Of a stretch of 64,000 nucleotides of DNA, positions 18,077 to 25,432 are shown piece by piece; positions within the stretch are counted from its first letter, which is position 1, and every line of letters begins with the position of its first letter. The notes beneath the pieces are model-generated. The model saw only the letters and a list, made by a program, of their open reading frames with translations. It was not told the origin of the DNA and did not search any database. Origin of the DNA: Proteobacteria bacterium UBA981 (GTDB taxonomy: Bacteria; Pseudomonadota; Gammaproteobacteria; Ga0077536); NCBI GenBank assembly GCA_002292285.1, contig DBBP01000002.1, positions 100,888-164,887 of the forward strand, in the 5' to 3' direction. The translations under genes and the position numbers were made by a program.

Positions 18077-19287
18077 CAGCGGTATACGAGCCGCATGGCT
18101 TCGCGCACGTCGTCGAGCGTATCGCGAGCGACATCCCGCGCAGCCTCGCAACCCTCGTCGATAATGCCGTAGACGGTATCCGGGTCGGCAAGAAATTCTT
18201 CGCTGCGCTCTCGAATCGGTTGTTGCTCTTTTAGCACGGCGTCGATCACAGGCTGTTTGCAGTCAAGACAACCAATCGAGGCGCTGGTACATCCGGCACG
18301 AGCCCATTCGCGAACCTCGTTCGTCGAATAGACTTCATGAAATTTCCAGACTGGACATTTGCTTGGCTCGCCCGGGTCGGTGCGCCGGACACGTGCCGGA
18401 TCGGTCGGCATGGTGCGCAATTTCTGGGTCACTGATTCTGGCGCTTCGCGCAGGGAAATCGTGTTGTTGTAGGACTTCGACATTTTCTCACCGTCGAGAC
18501 CCGGCATTTTGGATTCCTCGGTGAGTAATGCATGTGGTTCCGGGAGGATGACTTTGCCGCCACCCTCAAGATAACCCAGCAAGCGTTCCCGATCGCCCAA
18601 ACTGATGTTCTGCTGGGCCTCCAACAGGGCGCGCCCCTTGTCAAGCGCCTCAAGATCCCCACCTTCGGTGTAAGTACGGCGGATTTCGAAATACAGGCGC
18701 GCGTTCTTTTTCCCCATTTTGCGCGCCGCGCTTTCGGCCTTTTCTTCGAAACCTGGCTCGCGACCATAGAGAAAGTTGAAGCGGCGAGCGACTTCGCGCG
18801 ACATTTCTATATGAGCGACCTGATCTTCCCCTACGGGGACGTTGCCAGCCTTGTAAATGAGGATGTCGGCAGCTTGTAACAGCGGATAGCCCAGGAAGCC
18901 GTACGTGGACAAGTCGCGTTCCTTTAATTTTTCCTGCTGATCCTTATAGCTCGGTACCCGTTCCAACCAACTAATCGGCGTCATCATCGACAATAGCAAA
19001 TGGAGTTCCGCGTGTTCCGGCACGCGAGACTGGATAAACAGTGTCGCCTCGCCGGGATTAATTCCGACCGAGAGCCAATCCACCACAATGTCGAAAATAC
19101 TTTGCCCGATAATTGAGGTGTCTTCATAGCTTGTCGTTAATGCATGCCAGTCCGCGATGAAGAAAAAACACTCGTATTCGTGTTGCAGGCGGACCCAGTT
19201 CTTAAGTACGCCGTGGTAATGCCCCAGATGCAATTGCCCGGTTGGACGCATGCCAGACAGGACACGACGATTAGCTGCGATATTCAT
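18076..19287 (-). CDS. trpS: Tryptophanyl-tRNA synthetase, with a possible [4Fe-4S] cysteine motif
   Basis: TrpS charges tRNA-Trp. The 403-residue product has the class I HIGH-type motif in RPTGQLHLGHYHGVLKNW and the KMSKS motif in GEKMSKSYNN. It is longer than the 334-residue E. coli enzyme. In the C-terminal half there are four cysteines, Cys311, Cys333, Cys340 and Cys343, spaced C-x21-C-x6-C-x2-C. This is close to the C-x22-C-x6-C-x2-C site that binds a [4Fe-4S] cluster in Thermotoga maritima TrpS. Cluster binding here is an inference. The stop overlaps the scpA start, so the two are translationally coupled. Confidence 0.95.
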   Translation of the reverse strand: MNIAANRRVLSGMRPTGQLHLGHYHGVLKNWVRLQHEYECFFFIADWHALTTSYEDTSIIGQSIFDIVVDWLSVGINPGEATLFIQSRVPEHAELHLLLSMMTPISWLERVPSYKDQQEKLKERDLSTYGFLGYPLLQAADILIYKAGNVPVGEDQVAHIEMSREVARRFNFLYGREPGFEEKAESAARKMGKKNARLYFEIRRTYTEGGDLEALDKGRALLEAQQNISLGDRERLLGYLEGGGKVILPEPHALLTEESKMPGLDGEKMSKSYNNTISLREAPESVTQKLRTMPTDPARVRRTDPGEPSKCPVWKFHEVYSTNEVREWARAGCTSASIGCLDCKQPVIDAVLKEQQPIRERSEEFLADPDTVYGIIDEGCEAARDVARDTLDDVREAMRLVYR

Positions 19288-19348
19288 AGTTAGTGAGAAG
19301 CTTCCGAGCCCAGTGTGACAGCTGCCAGAGCGCTGCGAATTCGGCCGT

Positions 19349-20005
19349 TCAAAGGATTAGAGTGCCGACCAGACTCACCAACGCAACAAGCAGTGGGCCG
19401 ACGATTTGCTGCAATATGCCGGTGACGAGTAATGCCACGATGATCAACAGGCCATAGGCCTCAAGTCGATTGTAGCGGTCAGCCCAGCGTGGCGGTAGCA
19501 CGGCGGTGACAATACGACTGCCATCAAGCGGAGGAATGGGCACCAGATTAATGATCATAATGGCTGCGTTAAACATTATTCCTACCTTGCACATGTAGAT
19601 CAAAGCATCTGGCCCGGCCGGATTCAGCTTCACGAGCACCCCCAGCAGTGCGGCCCAAACCGCCAACATCAACAGATTCGAGAACGGCCCTGCGGCGGCG
19701 ACGGCAGCGATGCCGGGACGGCGCGGTGACAAGTGGCTCCAGCGCACCGGGACCGGTTTCGCCCAACCGAAGAAAAACGTGCTGCCGAACACGAAGTCAC
19801 TAACCAGATAAAGCGACAACGGCACAGCGACCGTGCCAACCAGATCGACGTGCCGCAGGGGATTGAGGGACAGCCGGCCAGCATCAGAGGCGGTCCTGTC
19901 TCCAAGCTTTAGTGCCACCCAACCGTGCGCGATCTCGTGAACGGTAACTGCCAGGACTGCAGGGACCAGCAAGAGCAGGACCGGCAGCAAGGTTTCGGCA
20001 TTCAT
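19349..20005 (-). CDS. Site-2-type membrane metalloprotease (peptidase M50 family)
   Basis: The 218-residue product is an integral membrane protein with five or six helices and the zinc motif HEIAHGW near residue 23. The distal metal ligand is in NLVPIPPLDGSRIV near residue 158. It is a compact M50 protease without a PDZ domain, of the kind often found beside trpS and scpA in proteobacteria. Its substrate is unknown. It lies 61 bases upstream of trpS and 7 bases after the Sua5/YciO gene, so probably in one transcript. Confidence 0.88.
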   Translation of the reverse strand: MNAETLLPVLLLLVPAVLAVTVHEIAHGWVALKLGDRTASDAGRLSLNPLRHVDLVGTVAVPLSLYLVSDFVFGSTFFFGWAKPVPVRWSHLSPRRPGIAAVAAAGPFSNLLMLAVWAALLGVLVKLNPAGPDALIYMCKVGIMFNAAIMIINLVPIPPLDGSRIVTAVLPPRWADRYNRLEAYGLLIIVALLVTGILQQIVGPLLVALVSLVGTLIL

Positions 20006-20012
20006 GCGTCCT

Positions 20013-20645
20013 TCACTCGAGATCGGCGATGTCGTCTATCGGACCTTTCCCACTCCTGACCAGCACCGCTCGCTCAGCGCTCAAATCGAGCACCGTCGTC
20101 ATTTCGATTCCGATAGAACCACTGTCAACGATGGCGTTAACGGCATGGCCGAACTGCGCCACGATTTCGTCCGGTTCCGCATAAGGCAATTGCGCATCGT
20201 CGTTCATCAGCGTTGAACTGAGTAGCGGCTCATCCAATGTTGCTAATAAGGCATGCACGAACGGGTGTTCCGGAACCCGCAGGCCGACCATTTTTCTTTT
20301 CGGATCCTGCAAACGCCGCGGTGTTTCCTTGGTTGCCTGGAGAATGAACGTATAGGGTCCGGGCGTCAGCATACGCACCAGGCGAAAGGCGGCGTTCGAG
20401 ACTTTGCCGTACAGCGCAAGGGCAGACACATCGGCACACATTAATGTGAAATAGTGACCGCGTTCGAGGTCACGTATCGCACGAATCCTATCCTCGGCTG
20501 CTTTGTTGCCGACCTGACAAACCAACGAGTAGCACGCATCTGTTGGGCACACCACGATGCCACCACGGGAAATAATCTCGGCCGTCTGATCAACCAGGCG
20601 CTTTTGCGGGTGGGAAGGATGGACCCGGATTAACACGGACTTCAT
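20013..20645 (-). CDS. Sua5/YciO/YrdC family protein (YciO type)
   Basis: The family includes the threonylcarbamoyl-AMP synthases that start t6A tRNA modification. The 210-residue product starts MKSVLIRVHPSHPQKRLVDQ and has the nucleotide-binding pattern GGIVVCPTDACYSLVC, then GHYFTLMCADVSAL and GPYTFILQAT. The context, next to the M50 protease and scpA/trpS, matches the YciO branch, whose exact role is not settled. I therefore do not call it TsaC. The frame opens 12 codons earlier, but the ATG at 20645 fits homologues better. Confidence 0.85.
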   Translation of the reverse strand: MKSVLIRVHPSHPQKRLVDQTAEIISRGGIVVCPTDACYSLVCQVGNKAAEDRIRAIRDLERGHYFTLMCADVSALALYGKVSNAAFRLVRMLTPGPYTFILQATKETPRRLQDPKRKMVGLRVPEHPFVHALLATLDEPLLSSTLMNDDAQLPYAEPDEIVAQFGHAVNAIVDSGSIGIEMTTVLDLSAERAVLVRSGKGPIDDIADLE

Positions 20646-20874
20646 GGCGGCGATAACAATACTCGGGCCCTGCAACGTCAAGATTCACTCTGACATCTGG
20701 CCATTGGGGTGTGCTTCAGGCAATATTGCCGGACGCGCGGCAGGCGAGTTTAACAGCGCCGCGCGGCGAGGCAAGAGCGCAAACCAGCACGCCGCATGAA
20801 CCGCCGCCGGTGATGTTCTGGAAACTCACCCACGCAGCTCGCGAAAGCCAATCTGAGTAGACCAAATTAAGCGC

Positions 20875-21141
20875 ATGTCTGAAACTCGTGTCGAACTGAT
20901 CCGCATGGCCCTGCAGGCCCTGCAACCCGAGCAGGTGCAAATCTTCGATGATTCGCACTTGCACGCCGGCCACGCCGGTGCCCGCGACGGCCGTGGACAT
21001 TTCCGCGTCGTTGTCGTGGCCGAATGTTTTGCGGACATGCCAACCCTGAAGCGCCATAGAACGGTTTATAGCGCGCTCGACGCGCTAATGAAAACTGACA
21101 TCCACGCGCTGAGTATCGATGCCCGCACGCCCCAAGAGTAG
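20875..21141 (+). CDS. bolA: BolA family protein
   Basis: BolA-type proteins pair with monothiol glutaredoxins and bind or help traffic Fe-S clusters; E. coli BolA also acts in stress response and cell shape. The 88-residue product has the class II KH-like fold signature: DDSHLHAGHAG, then GHFRVVVVAECF, then LKRHRTVYSALDALM and IHALSIDARTPQE. The His-containing RHR.VY segment is characteristic. Length suits BolA or the shorter IbaG; the ending matches BolA slightly better. A minus-strand frame through the same bases is a shadow. Confidence 0.9.
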   Translation: MSETRVELIRMALQALQPEQVQIFDDSHLHAGHAGARDGRGHFRVVVVAECFADMPTLKRHRTVYSALDALMKTDIHALSIDARTPQE

Positions 21142-21973
21142 TCCGTCCGCACAAGCGGAGAAGTCAGGTTCTGCGCTGCCAACCGCATGGCAGTCAGTCG
21201 ACGGCGACTCACGCCTTGTGCACGGATCCCACGTCGCGCTGCTCGCAGCCCTGCCGGATGCCAGTATCGATTGCGTGTGGACTGATCCGCCTTACTTCTT
21301 GTCCAACGGTGGCTCGACCTGCCAGGCCGGACGCCGCGTCAGCGTCAATAAAGGGCGCTGGGACCAAAGCGCCGGTATCGAAGCCGACCACGAATTCAAC
21401 CTTGCCTGGCTGGCAGAATGTCATCGTGTCCTGAAGCCGACCGGTTGTATCTGGGTCAGCGGTACCCACCACGTCTATCTATCAGTGGGCATGGCGATGC
21501 TGCAACTCGGGTTTCGGCTACTCAATGACATCGTTTGGGAAAAGCCCAATCCGCCACCCAACCTTGGCTGTCGTTGCTTCACGCACTCGACGGAAATGAT
21601 TCTATGGGCTTCGAAAGCTCAGAAAGGCGACCGCGCGAGCTATACGTTCAATTACGCCGACATGAAGAAAATTAACGGCGACCGCCAAATGAAGAATGTC
21701 TGGCGTTTTACGGCCCCTGGCAAAGACGAGAAACAGTACGGCAAACATCCAACGCAAAAACCGCTCGGTCTGATTGAACGTAGTTTGATGGCGTCAACCT
21801 TGCCTGGGGACACCGTCCTTGATCCATTCTGCGGGTCGGGTTCAACCGGCGTAGCGGCCTTGCGGTGTGGTCGAAATTTTCTGGGTTCGGAAATCGATCC
21901 GGCGTATGTCAAACTCGCCACGCAACGGCTTGATGCTGCCGATGTTGCGACGTGTGGAGACACCATAGAGTGA
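21119..21973 (+). CDS. Orphan adenine-specific DNA methyltransferase, DpnA (M2.DpnII)-like
   Basis: The 284-residue product has the β-class N6-adenine/N4-cytosine methyltransferase order: motif IV (TDPPYFLSNGG) near residue 58, a target-recognition middle part, then motif X/I elements GKHPTQKPLGLIERSLMAST and LDPFCGSGSTGVAALRCGRN. The stretch after DPPY, together with NPPPNLGCRCFTHSTEMILW, closely follows what I recall of DpnA, the DpnII-system enzyme that methylates GATC in single-stranded DNA. No restriction endonuclease or specificity gene lies nearby. It overlaps the bolA 3' end by 23 bases and dapE by 4 bases (GTGA). The true start may be an ATG or GTG slightly downstream. The GATC target is inferred. 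Confidence 0.85.
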   Translation: MPARPKSSPSAQAEKSGSALPTAWQSVDGDSRLVHGSHVALLAALPDASIDCVWTDPPYFLSNGGSTCQAGRRVSVNKGRWDQSAGIEADHEFNLAWLAECHRVLKPTGCIWVSGTHHVYLSVGMAMLQLGFRLLNDIVWEKPNPPPNLGCRCFTHSTEMILWASKAQKGDRASYTFNYADMKKINGDRQMKNVWRFTAPGKDEKQYGKHPTQKPLGLIERSLMASTLPGDTVLDPFCGSGSTGVAALRCGRNFLGSEIDPAYVKLATQRLDAADVATCGDTIE

Positions 21974-23106
21974 CGCTCAGCCCCGTCGCCGAACTCACTT
22001 CAGCGTTGATAGAGCGAGCCTCCGTGACCCCGCAAGACTGCGGCTGTCTCGACCTCATCGGGCAACGCCTGGAGGCGTGTGGATTCCGCCTGACCCGCCT
22101 GCCCAGCGCTGACGTCGATAACTTATGGGCTGTACGCGGCGACAGCGGTCCGTGCCTCGCATTCGCAGGACACACAGACGTGGTGCCTACGGGTAGCGTC
22201 AGCGATTGGCGCTTCGACCCGTTCCGCCCGACGGTCGTCGATGGCTATTTGTACGGACGCGGAGCGGCCGACATGAAGGGAAGCCTCGCCGCCATGGTGA
22301 CCGCAGTTGAGAATTTCATTGCTGCAAAGCCGAACCACAACGGTCGGCTGGCGTTTATGCTGACCTCCGATGAAGAAGGTCCGGCGACTGATGGCACGAT
22401 AAAAATCACCGAGTATCTGACCCGCGAGAAGATTGCCGTCGATTGGTGTGTTGTCGGTGAGCCCAGCAGCAGCGAAATTCTTGGTGACACAGTAAGGGTC
22501 GGCCGGCGGGGCTCCTTGAACGGACATTTGACGGTCCGCGGCGTGCAGGGGCATGTGGCCTATCCGGATCAGGCCGATAACCCGATTCATACAGCCATCC
22601 CCGCGCTTGCGGAGCTGGCTGCGAAAATTTGGGATGAGGGCAATGCTTTTTATCCCCCCAGTTCGTTCCAGATATCCAACATCCAGGCTGGCACCGGTGC
22701 CGAGAATGTCATTCCGGGCACGCTTGTGGCGCGCTTCAATTTTCGCTTTTGTACGGAACAAACCGCCGCCGGACTGCGCGCAGAGGTGGAAAGCGTTCTA
22801 CGCAGCCATGCACTCGACTTCGAACTCGATTGGCGTTTGTCGGGCAATCCCTTTTTGACCGAAAGCGGCAGGCTAATCGAGGCCGTAACCGCGGCAGTGA
22901 CGGGTATTTGCGGGATAGAGCCGGTACTTTCGACAGGCGGGGGGACTTCCGATGGGCGCTTTATCGCACCACTAGGCATTGAAGTCGTCGAACTAGGGCC
23001 GAACAACGCGACGATTCATAAAGTTGATGAATGCGTGCGCATCGACGAATTGGAACAGCTGAGTCACGTCTATCAGACGATCATCGAACGGTTACTTGAG
23101 GCTTAA
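21970..23106 (+). CDS. dapE: Succinyl-diaminopimelate desuccinylase
   Basis: DapE makes LL-diaminopimelate for lysine and peptidoglycan synthesis. The 378-residue product is an M20-family zinc peptidase. Zinc and catalytic residues are visible in FAGHTDVVPTG (His, Asp), GRGAADMKGSLAAMV (Asp), TSDEEGPATDGT (Glu pair) and, near the end, NATIHKVDECVRI (His). I start at the GTG at 21970, which overlaps the methyltransferase stop as GTGA with GGAGA upstream. The length fits the usual ~375. The frame opens six codons earlier without a good start. Confidence 0.95.
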   Translation: MTLSPVAELTSALIERASVTPQDCGCLDLIGQRLEACGFRLTRLPSADVDNLWAVRGDSGPCLAFAGHTDVVPTGSVSDWRFDPFRPTVVDGYLYGRGAADMKGSLAAMVTAVENFIAAKPNHNGRLAFMLTSDEEGPATDGTIKITEYLTREKIAVDWCVVGEPSSSEILGDTVRVGRRGSLNGHLTVRGVQGHVAYPDQADNPIHTAIPALAELAAKIWDEGNAFYPPSSFQISNIQAGTGAENVIPGTLVARFNFRFCTEQTAAGLRAEVESVLRSHALDFELDWRLSGNPFLTESGRLIEAVTAAVTGICGIEPVLSTGGGTSDGRFIAPLGIEVVELGPNNATIHKVDECVRIDELEQLSHVYQTIIERLLEA

Positions 23107-23115
23107 AGGGGGTAG

Positions 23116-23148
23116 GCGTCGCCCGGCCGTTCAGCAGCCAGGCGACGC
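23116..23148. terminator. Possible hairpin between convergent dapE and aceA
   Basis: Arms GCGTCGCC (23116-23123) and GGCGACGC (23141-23148) form a perfect 8-bp stem around a 17-base loop, in the short gap between two convergent genes. No T-tract follows on either strand, so intrinsic termination is uncertain. Confidence 0.35.
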
Positions 23149-23157
23149 ACTGAACGC

Positions 23158-24456
23158 TTAGTGGTTCGCAGCCGAATCGAATTGCTCTTCTTCGGTAGAT
23201 CCGGTCAACGCCGTGACTGACGACACACCACCTTGTGCGACCGTCGTGACATCGTCGAAATAACCGGCGCCCACTTCCTGCTGGTGGCTGGCGAAAGTGT
23301 AGCCGCGATTGGTCGCAGCAAATTCTTTCTCCTGGACCATTTCAACGTAGGCCGTCATGCCGTCGGTGACGTACTTATTGGCCAAGTCGAACATGTTGTA
23401 CCACATGTTATGAATGCCAGCTAAAGTGATGAACTGATACTTGTAGCCCATTGCTCCAAGCTCGCGCTGGAACTTGGCAATCGTGGCGTCGTCGAGATTT
23501 TTCTTCCAGTTGAATGACGGGGAGCAGTTGTAGGACAACAGCTGATCCGGGAAGTCTTTCTTGATGGCCTCGGCAAAGCGTTTCGCTTCATCAAGGTCAG
23601 GAACCGCGGTTTCACACCACAATAAGTCCGCATACGGGGCATAGGAAAGACCGCGATCGATCGCCTGATCCAAACCATTTCGGGTCACGTAGAAACCTTC
23701 GCTGCTGCGCTCTCCGGTAACAAATTTGTGGTCGCGCTCGTCAATATCGCTGGTTAGCAACGAGGCGGCATTCGCGTCGGTGCGCGCCAGAACGACCGTA
23801 GGCGTTCCGCATACATCCGCTGCCAGGCGGGCAGCGACCAACTTTTGCACGGCTTCCTGGGTCGGCACGAGAACTTTACCGCCCATGTGACCGCACTTTT
23901 TCACTGACGCCAGTTGGTCCTCGAAATGGACCCCAGCGGCACCGGCCTCGATCATGGCCTTCATTAATTCATGAGCGTTCAGCACGCCACCAAAGCCGGC
24001 CTCGGCGTCGGCCACGATTGGCGCAAAGTAATCGATGTCGTTGTTACCTTTCTGCCACTGAATTTCGTCTGCACGCTTAAAGGCATTATTGATGCGACGA
24101 ACCATCGTGGGCACAGAATCTACTGCGTATAAAGACTGGTCCGGATACATCGTCTCAGACGTGTTGCCGTCTGCAGCCACTTGCCAACCCGAAAGATAGA
24201 TGGCCTTCACGCCAGCTTTGACCTGTTGCACGGCCTGGCCGCCAGTCAAAGCGCCAAGACAGGGCACGAACGGTTCTTCGTTGACTAGTTTCCAGAGTTT
24301 TTCGGCACCTCTTCGGGCAAGAGTGTGTTCGATTTGTACGCTACCGCGCAGACGCACGACGTCTGCAGCAGAATACGGGCGGGTCACGCCTTTCCAGCGC
24401 GGATTGGTAGCCCAATCAGCCTCTAATTGCTTTGCTTGCTCCTCGATTGACGACAT
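23158..24456 (-). CDS. aceA: Isocitrate lyase
   Basis: AceA splits isocitrate into glyoxylate and succinate, the first step of the glyoxylate shunt, allowing growth on acetate and fatty acids. The 432-residue product (E. coli: 434) has the catalytic loop KKCGHMGGKVLVPT with the active Cys near residue 190. It also has LARTDANAASLLTSDID, and NCSPSFNWKKNLDD for substrate binding. GGAGG precedes the ATG at 24456. No malate synthase gene is in the window. The fatty-acid oxidation genes at 42.7-46 kb would supply acetyl-CoA to this route. Confidence 0.97.
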   Translation of the reverse strand: MSSIEEQAKQLEADWATNPRWKGVTRPYSAADVVRLRGSVQIEHTLARRGAEKLWKLVNEEPFVPCLGALTGGQAVQQVKAGVKAIYLSGWQVAADGNTSETMYPDQSLYAVDSVPTMVRRINNAFKRADEIQWQKGNNDIDYFAPIVADAEAGFGGVLNAHELMKAMIEAGAAGVHFEDQLASVKKCGHMGGKVLVPTQEAVQKLVAARLAADVCGTPTVVLARTDANAASLLTSDIDERDHKFVTGERSSEGFYVTRNGLDQAIDRGLSYAPYADLLWCETAVPDLDEAKRFAEAIKKDFPDQLLSYNCSPSFNWKKNLDDATIAKFQRELGAMGYKYQFITLAGIHNMWYNMFDLANKYVTDGMTAYVEMVQEKEFAATNRGYTFASHQQEVGAGYFDDVTTVAQGGVSSVTALTGSTEEEQFDSAANH

Positions 24457-25084
24457 GCTTTTTGCCTCCAGACAGATTCAAATTGGTTGTAGTTAATGCC
24501 AGTGCGCGGCGAATCCAGTTGCTTTGCCGCGCGGTGCTTTCCCATTCTGGCGGCGTTTTCGGCACGCATATCAGGTGGATCCCACCAGCATCGCCCGAAA
24601 CTACCGTGAGCGCGTTCTCGCCCAACTGCGCGTATGGCGGAGTTACCGGACAACTAAAACCCGACCAGACGACGGCCAGGATGCGCACGTCGACAAGCAA
24701 AGGTGCTTGCCGATGGAGCTCACTTGCCCCCTAAACGGAGCGGCGTATCACCGGCACGGTCAGGATTTCAGGCGCTCGATAACCCTGGCGGGAACGCTGA
24801 ACGTCCCGCCGGAGCGCACGCGCGCCTGCGCGAACTTCACGGTGCGGGGAAAGTACGTTGCAGTGCACCAATTGTCAACAGAACTACGGTGATTTAATAA
24901 TTCTTAACCTGTGCCGAAATTCCCGCGTTCAGCGGGCTCTGCCGGCACTATCACCTCCCAGAATTGAGTGCTCGGCCAGCGCCCGGCACGCGCCGGCCAG
25001 CATTTACGGTAGTATGCAAACAAGCCTGAATATTCCGCCATCAGGGGCGTAGACTAAGCCCGGGTAACGAACGAATTCGCCATC
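24457..25084. other. 628-base intergenic region between aceA and clpS; no gene supported
   Basis: This gap separates the divergent aceA and clpS genes. Several short frames on both strands reach 64-122 codons, but none shows a recognisable domain, and they overlap one another on opposite strands as expected of chance frames in GC-rich DNA. Promoters for both genes must lie here. An AT-rich patch lies at about 24888-24906. It is long enough to hide a small RNA, but I see no identifiable structure. Confidence 0.5.
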
Positions 25085-25408
25085 ATGTCCGACGAGCCAG
25101 ACCATCATCAAGAGACCGGCATTGCTGTCCAGGACGCGCAGCCGAAGCTCAAAGAACCGCCCATGTACAAGGTCATTATGCTCAATGACGACTACACGCC
25201 GATGGAATTTGTAGTGCACGTGCTGGAGAAATTCTTCAGTTTGAATCGGCCTACTGCGACCCGAGTGATGCTCGAGGTACACACGCTTGGAAAAGGTGTG
25301 TGCGGAATATTTACCCACGAGATTGCCGAGACAAAAGTCTCGCAAGTTAATGCCTACGCGAGGGACAACGAGCACCCTCTGCTGTGTACGCTAGAGCTCG
25401 AATCGTGA
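25085..25408 (+). CDS. clpS: ATP-dependent Clp protease adaptor ClpS
   Basis: ClpS delivers N-degron substrates to ClpA-ClpP. The 107-residue product has a flexible N-terminal ~25 residues. The core follows with PPMYKVIMLNDDYTPMEFVV, which holds the Asn-Asp residues that bind the substrate N terminus, and later THEIAETKVSQVNAYARDNEHPL. It is followed by clpA after 24 bases, the usual pairing. The start at 25085 (MSDEPDHHQETG) gives normal length. Confidence 0.97.
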   Translation: MSDEPDHHQETGIAVQDAQPKLKEPPMYKVIMLNDDYTPMEFVVHVLEKFFSLNRPTATRVMLEVHTLGKGVCGIFTHEIAETKVSQVNAYARDNEHPLLCTLELES

Positions 25409-25432
25409 AAGACAAACCATGAGGAATCAGCA

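Noticed and set aside
20716..21057. Minus-strand frame of 113 codons over bolA
   Set aside because: It overlaps bolA almost fully and shows no family sequence; the plus-strand BolA signature is unambiguous.
18076..21141. Further in-frame TGA codons suggesting other selenoproteins
   Set aside because: The redox proteins in the window (Gor, VKOR-Trx, glutaredoxin-like, nitroreductase, NuoE/F/G/I) all keep ordinary Cys at their active or cluster sites and have uninterrupted frames. I found no second case.
24858..25052. Small plus-strand frame starting MQCTNCQQNYGD upstream of clpS
   Set aside because: The CxxC start suggested a zinc ribbon, but there is no second Cys pair and the rest looks random.
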